Under the pieces are notes generated by a model, which worked only from the letters and a program-made list of their open reading frames with translations, was not told where the DNA came from and did not search any database. This document shows, piece after piece, positions 1 through 8,123 of a stretch of DNA of 64,000 bases. The stretch's first letter is position 1, and each line of letters begins with the position of its first letter. The DNA lies in assembly GCA_044220875.1 (NCBI GenBank), contig JBGAQH010000005.1, forward strand, positions 338,613 to 402,612, read 5' to 3'. This DNA comes from JAEUIT01 sp044220875. GTDB lineage: Bacteria; Planctomycetota; Phycisphaerae; Phycisphaerales; SM1A02. Made by a program: the position numbers and the translations under genes.

Positions 1-70
1 CGGTCTCCGCGACCGGTGCGGCGCGGCCGCGGTCGAGGAAGGCTGCGACGGTGACTCCGGGCGCGGGCAT
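1..70 (-). CDS. Partial CDS, N-terminal 23 residues only
   Basis: An ATG at 70 opens a minus-strand frame that runs off the window edge and begins MPAPGVTVAAFLDRGRAAPV. It lies 42 bases after the metallophosphoesterase stop and reads in the same direction, so the two could be co-transcribed. The opening is compatible with several families, including NIF3-like proteins, but 23 residues are too few to assign one. The frame is open and starts sensibly, but only the neighbouring sequence would prove it is a gene. Confidence 0.35.
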   Translation of the reverse strand, partial: MPAPGVTVAAFLDRGRAAPVAET

Positions 71-112
71 GGCGCAGAGCGTACCGCCCGGCGACCGCGC
101 CGACGGAGGCGA

Positions 113-856
113 TCAGATCTCGACGACGAGGGTCGGCTGAAAGCCGCTGTCGTACTCGGTCGGATAGCCGCGCTGGTTGGAGACGACGCGGGTCGCGCCG
201 ATCACGTAGTCCACCGAGTGGTGGGTATGCCCGTGCACCCAGAGCTTCGCCCCCGACTCGGCCACGAAGCTGTCGAGGTCGCTGATGAAGGCGGCGCTGA
301 GCGGATCGCCCTGATAGCGCTCGGCCATCGAACGGGGACTCGGGGCGTGATGGGTCACGATCACCGTCGGCATCGTCGACGCTGCGAGCTGCTCGCGCAT
401 CCAGCGAAGCGTCGAGTCATGCCAGCCCCACGTGTCCTCCGGCCGCAATCGGCGATAGGAAGGTTCGAGCCGGATGTGGCGATAGTCGGCGAGGCCGAAC
501 GCGGCGGCCGCAAGATTGCGGACGCGGTCGCCGCCGAGGGCGTAGTCGGTCCAGAGCGTCGCCCCGAGAAACCGAACGCCGGCGATCTCGACGGCGTCGC
601 GGTCGAGGACCCGGACATTCGTGTTCTTCGCCGCGGTACGGATCGCCTCGAGGACGCTCTCGATCGAGCCGCCGTAGTACTCGTGATTGCCCGGCACGAA
701 GATGCAGGGCGTCTCCGGAAAGTGCCGCGTCGCCCAGGGGACCACCGCCGCGCCCTTGCCGATGTCGCCCGCGAGGACGACCACGTCCGCATCAACCACG
801 GGGGGGACGTAGTCGGCGAACTCGCAGTGGACGTCGCTCAGGATCCGGAGTCGCAT
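113..856 (-). CDS. Calcineurin-like metallophosphoesterase
   Basis: A 247-residue single-domain phosphoesterase. The metal-binding motifs of the calcineurin-like superfamily appear in order: SDVH near residue 7, GDIG near 30, GNHEYY near 56, THHAP near 168 and HGHTHH near 208. These ligate the usual two metal ions. There is no signal peptide or membrane segment, so it is probably cytoplasmic. The substrate cannot be read from sequence; related proteins act on nucleotides, phosphodiesters or proteins. It starts with ATG at 856 and is followed closely by the partial gene at the window edge. Confidence 0.88.
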   Translation of the reverse strand: MRLRILSDVHCEFADYVPPVVDADVVVLAGDIGKGAAVVPWATRHFPETPCIFVPGNHEYYGGSIESVLEAIRTAAKNTNVRVLDRDAVEIAGVRFLGATLWTDYALGGDRVRNLAAAAFGLADYRHIRLEPSYRRLRPEDTWGWHDSTLRWMREQLAASTMPTVIVTHHAPSPRSMAERYQGDPLSAAFISDLDSFVAESGAKLWVHGHTHHSVDYVIGATRVVSNQRGYPTEYDSGFQPTLVVEI

Positions 857-950
857 GGCGTTGGCTGCATCGGCACAAAGGGGGGACCCCCTGCAACCGG
901 ATGCGGCCGGCGGAGGGCATTCGGAACATCGCGGGAGGGTGATCGGCGCT

Positions 951-989
951 CAGCGGCCCCTGTCAGCGGCCCCTGTCAGCGGCCCCTGC
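951..989. repeat. 13-bp tandem repeat, three copies
   Basis: CAGCGGCCCCTGT occurs three times head to tail (951-963, 964-976, 977-989; the last ends in C). The array covers the stop codon of the zinc-ribbon gene (TGA, complement of 976-978), so copy-number change would alter the extreme C-terminus. The rest of the 857-975 gap shows nothing else recognisable. Confidence 0.8.
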
Positions 990-2151
990 TCCATGCAAGG
1001 GCCGACATTCTGAACTCCGTAGGCCACGCGCGGGCCGAAGTGTCCCGGGGCATCCTACCTGCGGCGTCCGCGTCGGCCGGCATGGGCCGGTAGACGAGGT
1101 CAACGGTCGGCGGCACCGCGTCCGGCTCGATCGGCGCGATGCAGTGCGTCCTGAGCTGGAGCTGCCCCTCGTCGGTCCGCTCGGCACGGACGGGAAGCCG
1201 ACGCTCGCCCACGTGCAGCTCCCAGACGCCGGGGAAATCCCAGCCCGGCGCGGTCGCCCCCCGGATCTGCATCGAGACGAGGCTGACGGCGCCGACCGCC
1301 TCGACGGTGATGCGAGGTCGCAGATGGCGGGCGAGAAACGGACTCTGCGGCGGATGGACGGGATCGGCGTGCTCGGCGCCGCGGACCCGTGCGAGCAGGC
1401 TCGACGCGCGGGCGGCATCGACGGTGCCCGCGCCCGCCAGCGACCCGATCAGGTCGACGACGAGAGCTCGCGCGGTGCTGTCGTCGAAGCGATCGAGGAG
1501 CAGGGCCAGCCCGCACTCCGGGGCGACCTCGTCCCTCTCAAACGCATCGAGCGCGGCGAGGGCCTCACGTCGAATCTCCTCATCGCCGGCCGCGCCGTCT
1601 GCGGCGAAGCGCAGGGCATCGGTGACCGCGCGATGGGAACGATGGCCGATGAGCGTCGAGCGAATCGCGCTGACCTGGGCGGTGGCGGCCGATGCGTTCG
1701 CGAGGACCGCGATGGCGCCGCCCGCAAGCCACGCCGCGCCGATCGCGGCGCCGAACGCCAGACCGCCGAGCGCGAAGGTTCCAAGCGCGCCACGGAGGCT
1801 CCATCGCCGTCGTCCGAAGTGAACGTGCGGATCACTCACGCTTCCCGTCGATCGGCCGCACTCGGGGCAGCGCTCGGGCAGCGTGCGGTGGGCCGCGAGC
1901 AATTCGACCCGGCACGCTTCGCATCGGGGCGAGCCGAAGCGCGGCGAGCCGCGCCACGCCTGCACCCACAGGAGCGCAGCGAGCGAGGCCGGCAGGCTCG
2001 CGGCCAACGCAGCGCAGGCCCAACCGACGGCGTTGCGATCGTTGGGCGAGAAAAGGTCCCAGGGGATCGATCCGACAAGCGACTCGCCGATGGACCCAGG
2101 CACGGACGAGGCCACGAGCCACCACGACGCGCCGGCAATGACGATGCTCAT
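976..2151 (-). CDS. Zinc-ribbon multi-pass membrane protein
   Basis: A 391-residue protein of unknown function. The ATG at 2151 is preferred because it overlaps the upstream stop as ATGA, indicating translational coupling; a longer frame upstream is arginine-rich and unlike protein. There is a hydrophobic segment at the N-terminus, a second around residues 45-70, a zinc ribbon with two CxxC knuckles (CEAC, CPEC) around residue 85-105, then another hydrophobic stretch near 130-160. A long polar C-terminal half follows. It shares its layout with the gene just upstream, and the two probably work as a pair. No family name is recognised. Confidence 0.75.
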   Translation of the reverse strand: MSIVIAGASWWLVASSVPGSIGESLVGSIPWDLFSPNDRNAVGWACAALAASLPASLAALLWVQAWRGSPRFGSPRCEACRVELLAAHRTLPERCPECGRSTGSVSDPHVHFGRRRWSLRGALGTFALGGLAFGAAIGAAWLAGGAIAVLANASAATAQVSAIRSTLIGHRSHRAVTDALRFAADGAAGDEEIRREALAALDAFERDEVAPECGLALLLDRFDDSTARALVVDLIGSLAGAGTVDAARASSLLARVRGAEHADPVHPPQSPFLARHLRPRITVEAVGAVSLVSMQIRGATAPGWDFPGVWELHVGERRLPVRAERTDEGQLQLRTHCIAPIEPDAVPPTVDLVYRPMPADADAAGRMPRDTSARAWPTEFRMSALAWSRGR

Positions 2152-3137
2152 GGCGAGGCCTCCTCCGCCGAGGCGGGCGGCTCGACCCGAACGGAATCGC
2201 TGCGGGTCACGACCGAATGGACGAGCCCCTCGGGACAGGGTTCGCCGGCGTAGAGCAGGACGGCCAGCGCCCCCGCGGCACTGCTCGGCACACGAAACTC
2301 GTGACTCGTGACCGTGACGGATTCGGCGCCCCCGCCGGCCAGCAGCGTCGCCACCGTCACGTCGCACGGCGCGGCCAGGGAGCCCCCCGCCCAGTGGACC
2401 GAACGACCGGCCAGCCGCCGTTCGCCGAGTCGTATCTCGTCAACGAGGTACACCACGCTCCAGCCGCTCGGCGCCGCGTAGATCCACTCGATCGAGAGCG
2501 GGCGTGCTCCCTCGGCCGGCAGCCGAACGGTCGGCGGTCCCCGCTGAACGATCATCGCGTCCAGCGCGGCGAGGGCCCGGCCCGTCGCCGCGGCACCCGG
2601 CTCCCGGAGCATCGCAGGGTGCCCGACGAGCCGAGCAAGCGTCGCGGTCACGAGGTCCCGTCGGGCGTTGGGGGCGGCAATCGCCGCATCCACCGCCGTT
2701 GCCCGATCGGCGACACCGATGGAACGGTCGTCGCACCGGCGCACGAGCGAGCGAAGTGCCTCATGCACCTCCCGACCGTTGCGGAGATTGGCGACTTCCC
2801 ATGTTGCCGGCAGGAGCTCGCGCCACGTCAGTCCTCGCGAACGGAGCGAGAGGTGCCATCCGGTGACGAGGACGCTGGCGACAAGCAGGACAATGCCGGC
2901 GATCGCCGCGCTTCGGCTTCGCTCGCGCCCGGCGAAGCGCACCGCCCCGTGCGACGACAGGCGAGCGCCGCAGGCGCAGCGGGGGTCAGCCTCCCACGCA
3001 TGGACGCGCACGTCGGCATCGCATCGGCGGCAGCGAGGACGTCGCAGGCTCGACTGTCCGATGAGCGCCGCGGCGATCGCCACGATGCCGCAGAAGGCCA
3101 AGGCGATCGCGATGAGGAAGGCGGGATCGGGTCGCAT
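2148..3137 (-). CDS. Zinc-ribbon membrane protein, first gene of the pair
   Basis: A 329-residue protein that starts MRPDPAFLIAIAL with an N-terminal hydrophobic helix. It is followed by a four-cysteine knuckle (CRRC and CAC) around residues 36-56 and a second hydrophobic helix near 77-95. The remainder is soluble. This matches the arrangement of the downstream gene, which starts within its stop codon (ATGA). The topology suggests a small zinc ribbon between two membrane helices and an external or cytoplasmic C-terminal domain. The function is unknown. Confidence 0.75.
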   Translation of the reverse strand: MRPDPAFLIAIALAFCGIVAIAAALIGQSSLRRPRCRRCDADVRVHAWEADPRCACGARLSSHGAVRFAGRERSRSAAIAGIVLLVASVLVTGWHLSLRSRGLTWRELLPATWEVANLRNGREVHEALRSLVRRCDDRSIGVADRATAVDAAIAAPNARRDLVTATLARLVGHPAMLREPGAAATGRALAALDAMIVQRGPPTVRLPAEGARPLSIEWIYAAPSGWSVVYLVDEIRLGERRLAGRSVHWAGGSLAAPCDVTVATLLAGGGAESVTVTSHEFRVPSSAAGALAVLLYAGEPCPEGLVHSVVTRSDSVRVEPPASAEEASP

Positions 3138-3217
3138 GCGATGGAGGGCCCGCTGCCGCGGTGCCTAGGGCGTCATCCGCGAAGAGGCCGGCGCCGGATC
3201 CACGCGATTCGCGACAA

Positions 3218-3685
3218 TCACTGGATCGGGAAGACCTTGAGGAAGTCGAGCGCCGTCACCACGCCGATCGGCCGGCGCCGCTCGTCGATGACCACGACGC
3301 GGTGCACGTGGGCCGTTCCGATCCGTCGGGCCACGGCACCGATGCTCTCGTCGGCCGTCGCGGTAATGACCGATTCGCACATGAAGTCGGAGACGGTCAG
3401 CAGCGCCTCCGGCATGACCTGCCGCTCAGCGGGGACGTGCTCGCTGATCAGGTCAAACAGGAAGCCGGGATTGGGTTCCTTCGCGTCCTGGGTGATGCGA
3501 CGGAAGAGGTCGGTGCGGGAGACGACACCCACCAGTGCGCCATCGGCGCCGACGACCGGGGCCCCCGAGATCTTCCGCTCGGCGAAGACCGTGGCGAGTT
3601 GCCGGACGGTCATGCCCGGCGTCGCACAAAATGGGTTCTTGGTCATGATGTCCGAGAGCGGATGGGTCGTCGCGATGGGTGGCAT
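3218..3685 (-). CDS. Tandem CBS-domain protein
   Basis: A 155-residue protein made of two CBS domains, the adenosine-nucleotide-binding regulatory module. Signature stretches are GAPVVGADGALVGVVSRTDL in the first CBS and HRVVVIDERRRPIGVV in the second. The ATG at 3685 gives a domain-only protein. A GTG at 3793 would overlap the histidine kinase stop as GTGA but adds 36 arginine- and proline-rich residues of doubtful coding quality, so it is listed as the alternative. Its position directly downstream of a large sensor kinase suggests co-expression. Stand-alone CBS pairs of this kind usually sense adenylate charge, but the partner is unknown. Confidence 0.85.
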   Translation of the reverse strand: MPPIATTHPLSDIMTKNPFCATPGMTVRQLATVFAERKISGAPVVGADGALVGVVSRTDLFRRITQDAKEPNPGFLFDLISEHVPAERQVMPEALLTVSDFMCESVITATADESIGAVARRIGTAHVHRVVVIDERRRPIGVVTALDFLKVFPIQ

Positions 3686-3789
3686 GAGCGTGGCTCCGAC
3701 GCCAAGGATACGGCAGGCCGCCGATCGGTGCGGCGCGGCGCGGCCCCGAACTTGATTCGGCGACGACTCACGGCCCGGGGCCGGGCCGA

Positions 3790-6700
3790 TCACGCCGCTC
3801 GCCGCTGCTCACACCGGTTGCCGGCGGTGGCGCAGGTCTCGATGAGGAGGTCACGATCAATCGGCTTGGCGGCGTAGCCGTCGCAGCCGGCGGCGAGGCA
3901 CTGATCGATGTCGCCGCGCATCGCATGGGCCGTCAGGGCAATGATCGGCAACGACCACCCCTTGGCGCGAAGCAGGCGGGCCGCGGCGTATCCGTCCATC
4001 TCCGGCATCTGCATGTCGCTGACGATCAGGTCGAATCGAGGCGGCGTCGCGAGGTCCCCGTCGAGCGTGCCGTCGCACGTCACGGCCTCCACCGCCAGGC
4101 GACCGTTCTCGACGATGGTCACCTCGGCGCCGGCCCTGCGAAGGTGATGGGAGATGAGCCGCTGGTTGTCGGGCCCGTCCTCGGCAAGCAGGATGCGAAG
4201 GCCATGGAGCCGCAGAGTTCCCTCGCCGAGTCCCGCGACCGTGGCGCGTCCTTCGATCAGATGCGGAGTCGCTTCACGGGCCAGGTTCAGCGCCGCCCCA
4301 CCCGGATGGGACCACCGGACGGAGCTGACGCTCCCGGTGCCGACCGTGAGCGTGAACGTGCTTCCTTCGCCGGGCGCGCTGCGGACGGCGATGTCGCCTC
4401 CGAGCATCGCCGCAAGCCGCTTGCTGATGCGCAGGCCCAGTCCGGTCCCGCCGAATTTCCGCGTGGTGCTCGCGCCGGCCTGCATGAACGCCCCGAAGAG
4501 TCGCCCCTGCTGGTCGGGGGTGAGGCCGATGCCGGTGTCGGTGATGTCGATCCGGAACTGCTCCCGATCGCGGTCACAGCTCACTTCGAGCGTCACGCCA
4601 CCGTGTTCGGTGAACTTGATGGCGTTGCCGACGAGATTGACGAGGATCTGCCGAAGCCGGAGCGGGTCCGACTCGATGCTGGCGGGCATGGCGGTGACGA
4701 AACGGGCCTCCAGGTCCAGCGACTTCGCCTTGGCCTTAACGTCCATGAGCGTGAGCACGTCCCGAATCAGTTGCGTCGGCTCCGTCTCCCGCCGCTCGAT
4801 CGTCATCTTGCCCGCCTCGATCTTCGAGATGTCGAGGATGTCGTTGATGATCGAGAGGAGGTGCTCGCCGTTGCGGCGAATGGTGTCGATGTACTCGAGG
4901 CGCCGCACCGGGGCCCTGGCCACGTCGCCGTCGCTGGCCAGGAGGTCGGTGAACCCCAGAATCGCGGTCATGGGCGTTCGGATTTCGTGGCTCATGTTGG
5001 CGAGGAACTCGGACTTCGCCGCGTTGGCCGCCTGGGCTTCGGCCTGCGCTGCGACGAGCTTGGCCTCGGCCGCCTTCTGGGCGGTGATGTCGAAGCGGAT
5101 CGAGACGTACTTCTCGATGACGCCGTCGGCGCCGATGTAGGGCACGATCGTCGAGTCGACCCAGTAGAGGCCGCCGCTCCTGTTCCGGTTGCAGACCTCG
5201 CCGCGCCACGCCTTTCCGGCGGCGATCGTCCTCCAGATGTTCACCCAGAACGAGCGGGGATGGACGCCGGAATTGAGGAGGCGGTGATCCTGCCCGATCA
5301 GCTCCTCGCGAGAATAGCCGGAGATGCGGCAGAATCCGTTGTTGACCTCGGTGATGCGCCCCGAGCGGTCCGTGATCGAGAGGATCGAGTGCTCGTCGAG
5401 GGCGGTGCGGATCGCGTTCATCTCGCGAAGCGCGGTCTCGGCGGTCTCGGTGGCGTCCCGCAGCTCCGCCTCGATGCGCTTCGCCTCGCTGATGTCGACG
5501 TGCACGCCCATCGCCCGCAGCGCCCCGCCCCGCTCGTCGCGCTCGACGACGCGACCGGAGTCGAGCACCCAGGCCCAGGTGCCGTCCTTGCGGAGCAGCC
5601 GATGTTCGCAGCGGTATTCTGGAGTTCGGCCCTCGAGGTGGTCGGTCAGGATCGCGTTGATCCGCGGCATGTCGTCGGGATGCACCAGCCGCTCCCAGCT
5701 GCTGAGGTCTGGGGCGATCTCGGCGAGCGAATAGCCGAGCATCGCGGCCCAGCGCTCGTTGAATGCGACGCGGCCGGTTCGGATGTGCCAGTCCCAGGTG
5801 CCGAGACCGGCGCCGTCGACAAGGAGTTCGAGGCGAGTCGCCTGCTCGTGCTGGGCCGTGACGTCGGCGAAGGAGGCGACGACGGCCCGCAGGGCGCCAT
5901 CGACGTCGCGAATCGGTTCGGTGCTGACCGAGACCCATCGCCGTTCGCCGTCGGGCGTTCGGATGCCGTGCACGAACGAGCGGACGGCGAGTCCGGTGCG
6001 CAGCGTCTGGCTCGCGGGAAGCTCGTCGTCGGGGAGTTCCGTGCCATCGACCCGAACCACGCCCCACCGTTCGTCCCGCGGCTCGCGACCGCAGATCTGC
6101 TCGCGCGGAAGGCCGAGGATCCGCTCCGCCGCGGGGTTGCAGTCGGCGATCCTGCCCGAGGTGTCGACGTAGATGATCCCCTCGGCGAGGGCGGCGAACG
6201 TCGAGCGAAGGCGCTCGCGCGTGTTGACGCTCTCGGTGATCTCCGTCTCGATCGCGACGTAGCCGACGAGACGGCCTCCCGCATCTCGCTGCGGCTGAAT
6301 CGCAATGTCGAGCCAGTACTCGCGACCGGACTTGCCGCGGTTGAGGAGTTCGCCGCGGAAGGGACGATGGGCGTTGCACGCCTCGCGAATGGCGAGAACC
6401 ACCGCCGGATCCGTTCCCTCGCATTGCAGGAATTCGCCGGGCTTGCGGCCGCGCACCTCGTCGAGCGAGTAGCCGCTGATGCGCTCGAATCCGTCGTTGA
6501 CCCAGACGATGCGGCGATGCTCGTCGGTCATGACGACGGCATTGGTCGTGCGTCGTGCGACTTCGGCAAGCCGCTCGAACTCGGCGCTGCGGCGGAGATT
6601 CTCGTCGTGCTGCCGCCCGAGGCGGCGGAGCGTCGGCTCGATGAGGACTGCCGCGGCGGCGCCGAGCACGGCGACGGTGAAGCCCATCAGGAGCACCTCG

Positions 6701-7290
6701 GCCCGCTGGAGCGTCGCGATCTGCGAGCTGGACGCTGCCTCGAAGGCGAGGACCGCCTCGTGCATCGCCGGGAGGAATCGATCGGTGTCCGACGCGATCG
6801 ACGCCGCGAGCGTCTCTGCCTCGCCGTTTGGGGCGGCTGATCGCGCTGAGGCGAGGGCGTCGAGGCGGGCGCTGGCGTCGTTCACGGAGCGAACGATGCC
6901 CGAGAGCGATTGCAGCCGTTCCCGGATGGACTGCGGGTTGCTCCCGCCGAAACCACGCGTGGGGTCGCGGGAGACCAAGGCGTCATGCGTGGCCGACCAG
7001 TCAGCCGCGAGGCGACGGAGCTCCGTGGCGCTCCCGTCGGCGGCGTCGCGGTCCCCCCGCTCGATGGCCGAGACGATCTGCACGGATGATCGTGCGATGC
7101 GCTGGCTCAGCGTCTCCTGGCGATCTGCCGCCGCGATGAGCGCCGCGTCGTTTGGCATGGTTCCGATCACCGCGTGAACGGCACACTGCCCCGCCATCGT
7201 GGCCAAGGCGGTCGACCCCAAGGCGACGAGGTAGGCGGCGCGGAGCCGACCGACGGGCGATGGACGGAGTGCAGGCGTGACGTAGGACAT
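3790..7290 (-). CDS. Hybrid sensor histidine kinase with four PAS domains and a receiver
   Basis: The 1166-residue protein begins at the ATG at 7290; a GTG at 7377 would add 29 residues. A transmembrane helix near residues 18-40 and another near 200-222 bracket a helical sensor region resembling the PilJ-type N-terminal domain. Four PAS domains follow (about 245-355, 365-485, 490-610, 630-745). Next comes a HisKA domain with the phospho-accepting His in MSHEIRTPM and a HATPase with the N box NLVGNAIKF and G boxes DTGIGL and GGTGLGL. A C-terminal receiver (about 1035-1155) carries the phosphorylated Asp in SDMQMPEMDG. It is a complete phosphorelay input protein. No cognate output regulator is encoded next to it; the CBS gene is immediately downstream. 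Confidence 0.95.
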   Translation of the reverse strand: MSYVTPALRPSPVGRLRAAYLVALGSTALATMAGQCAVHAVIGTMPNDAALIAAADRQETLSQRIARSSVQIVSAIERGDRDAADGSATELRRLAADWSATHDALVSRDPTRGFGGSNPQSIRERLQSLSGIVRSVNDASARLDALASARSAAPNGEAETLAASIASDTDRFLPAMHEAVLAFEAASSSQIATLQRAEVLLMGFTVAVLGAAAAVLIEPTLRRLGRQHDENLRRSAEFERLAEVARRTTNAVVMTDEHRRIVWVNDGFERISGYSLDEVRGRKPGEFLQCEGTDPAVVLAIREACNAHRPFRGELLNRGKSGREYWLDIAIQPQRDAGGRLVGYVAIETEITESVNTRERLRSTFAALAEGIIYVDTSGRIADCNPAAERILGLPREQICGREPRDERWGVVRVDGTELPDDELPASQTLRTGLAVRSFVHGIRTPDGERRWVSVSTEPIRDVDGALRAVVASFADVTAQHEQATRLELLVDGAGLGTWDWHIRTGRVAFNERWAAMLGYSLAEIAPDLSSWERLVHPDDMPRINAILTDHLEGRTPEYRCEHRLLRKDGTWAWVLDSGRVVERDERGGALRAMGVHVDISEAKRIEAELRDATETAETALREMNAIRTALDEHSILSITDRSGRITEVNNGFCRISGYSREELIGQDHRLLNSGVHPRSFWVNIWRTIAAGKAWRGEVCNRNRSGGLYWVDSTIVPYIGADGVIEKYVSIRFDITAQKAAEAKLVAAQAEAQAANAAKSEFLANMSHEIRTPMTAILGFTDLLASDGDVARAPVRRLEYIDTIRRNGEHLLSIINDILDISKIEAGKMTIERRETEPTQLIRDVLTLMDVKAKAKSLDLEARFVTAMPASIESDPLRLRQILVNLVGNAIKFTEHGGVTLEVSCDRDREQFRIDITDTGIGLTPDQQGRLFGAFMQAGASTTRKFGGTGLGLRISKRLAAMLGGDIAVRSAPGEGSTFTLTVGTGSVSSVRWSHPGGAALNLAREATPHLIEGRATVAGLGEGTLRLHGLRILLAEDGPDNQRLISHHLRRAGAEVTIVENGRLAVEAVTCDGTLDGDLATPPRFDLIVSDMQMPEMDGYAAARLLRAKGWSLPIIALTAHAMRGDIDQCLAAGCDGYAAKPIDRDLLIETCATAGNRCEQRRAA

Positions 7291-7493
7291 GACGCAGCGA
7301 TGCGCGAGGTCGAACCGCCCCGATCGGAGGCGGAGCGCGAGGGAGGTCTTGGTGCCCGCAAGCATCGGCGTTTGCACCGCTTCAAATCCGTCGTGACCGC
7401 AACACTGCGCCCGAGCCCGATCAGATTTCGACGACGATCGGACGCCTGACCGCCATCAACGGACAGCGTTTGCCGGAGACCCCGTGGTCGCCC
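7291..7493. other. Intergenic stretch upstream of the histidine kinase
   Basis: About 200 bases between the kinase start and the repeat array. No credible coding frame, RNA gene or clear promoter was found. Confidence 0.5.
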
Positions 7494-7920
7494 GCCACAG
7501 CGAGTGTTCGTGCCGCCGCCGACAGCGGCGGCCGCTACGGAGCGCTCAAGCTTCCAACGAAGCAGGCCGCCCGAAGGCGGCCGTCCCGGCGCTCCCCGCA
7601 TTCGCGCCACAGCGAGTGTGCGTGCCGCCGCCGGTAGCGGCGGCCGCTACGGAGCGCTCAAGCTTTCAACGAAGCAGGCCGCCCGAGGGCGGCCGGTCGG
7701 ACCCAACCGACCGCGCGCCACAGCGAGTGGGCGTGCCGCCGCCGACAGCGGCGGCCGCTACGGAGCGCTCAAGCTCCTAACGAAGCAGGCCGCCCGAAGG
7801 CGGCCGTCCAGGCCCACTCCGCACGCGCGCCACAGCGAGTGTGCGTGCCGCCGCCGACAGCGGCGGCCGCTACGGAGCGCTCAAGCTCCTAACGAAGCAG
7901 GCCGCCCGAAGGCGGCCTGC
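7494..7920 (-). repeat. Four-unit hairpin repeat array behind tRNA-Val
   Basis: Four units start at 7494, 7606, 7717 and 7829, a period of 111-112 bases. Each has a core of about 90 bases and a variable join of about 20. Every unit encodes two stem-loops. One has a 7-bp GGCCGCC/GGCGGCC stem (7565-7582, 7677-7694, 7788-7805, 7900-7917); its loop is UUCG in three units and CUCG in one, read in the tRNA direction. The other is an 8-bp GCCGCCGC stem (for example 7512-7532) whose loop differs in unit 2. A GAGCGCTC palindrome lies between them. Loops vary while stems stay intact, so the structure seems to be what is kept. It could be an RNA feature, tandem terminators or a REP-like element. Confidence 0.85.
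7897..7920 (-). terminator. Hairpin terminator of tRNA-Val
   Basis: A 10-bp stem (GCAGGCCGCC paired with its complement) with a UUCG loop starts five bases after the tRNA 3' end. It is the first hairpin of the repeat array. Only a weak T-rich stretch follows (TTCGTTA), so termination may depend on the strength of the stem. Confidence 0.6.
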
Positions 7921-7924
7921 GAAG

Positions 7925-7998
7925 TGGGCCATACTGGACTTGAACCAGTGACCTCTTGCGTGTCATGCAAGCGCGCTAGCCAGCTGCGCCAATGGCCC
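7925..7998 (-). tRNA. tRNA-Val(GAC)
   Basis: A 74-base cloverleaf read by eye. It has a 7-bp acceptor stem (GGGCCAT with ATGGCCC), a 4-bp D stem, an anticodon stem CTTGC/GCAAG with loop ATGACAC giving anticodon GAC, and a T arm ACTGG/CCAGT with loop TTCAAGT. CCA is not encoded. It reads GUC and GUU valine codons. A promoter lies just upstream and a hairpin just downstream, so it is a single-gene unit. Confidence 0.95.
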
Positions 7999-8031
7999 AT
8001 GACCGAGATCCGAATCGGATCCGAGGGCCGG

Positions 8032-8060
8032 AGAATAGCCGAACCGTCGCCGGGCGGCAA
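8032..8060 (-). promoter_or_regulatory. Promoter of tRNA-Val
   Basis: A -35 box TTGCCG (complement of 8055-8060) and a -10 box TATTCT (complement of 8032-8037) are 17 bases apart, the ideal spacing for the housekeeping sigma factor. The predicted start near 8025 leaves a leader of about 27 bases before the tRNA. Confidence 0.65.
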
Positions 8061-8123
8061 GGCGCGGTGAGGCCCGAGAAGCGGGAGGTTTTCGAACGTC
8101 GGTCGCCACCATGACGCGTTCGC

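Noticed and set aside
1..70. NIF3-like protein identification of the partial CDS
   Set aside because: Only 23 residues are visible and similarity is limited to the generic opening.
3925..6840. 971-codon plus-strand frame
   Set aside because: It is antisense to the histidine kinase, which has clear PAS, HisKA and receiver motifs.
7494..7920. CRISPR array
   Set aside because: Repeats are about 90 bases with only about 20-base joins, and they contain stable hairpins; there are no cas genes.
7925..7998. Phage or island attachment site at the tRNA
   Set aside because: No integrase gene and no duplicated tRNA 3' end nearby.
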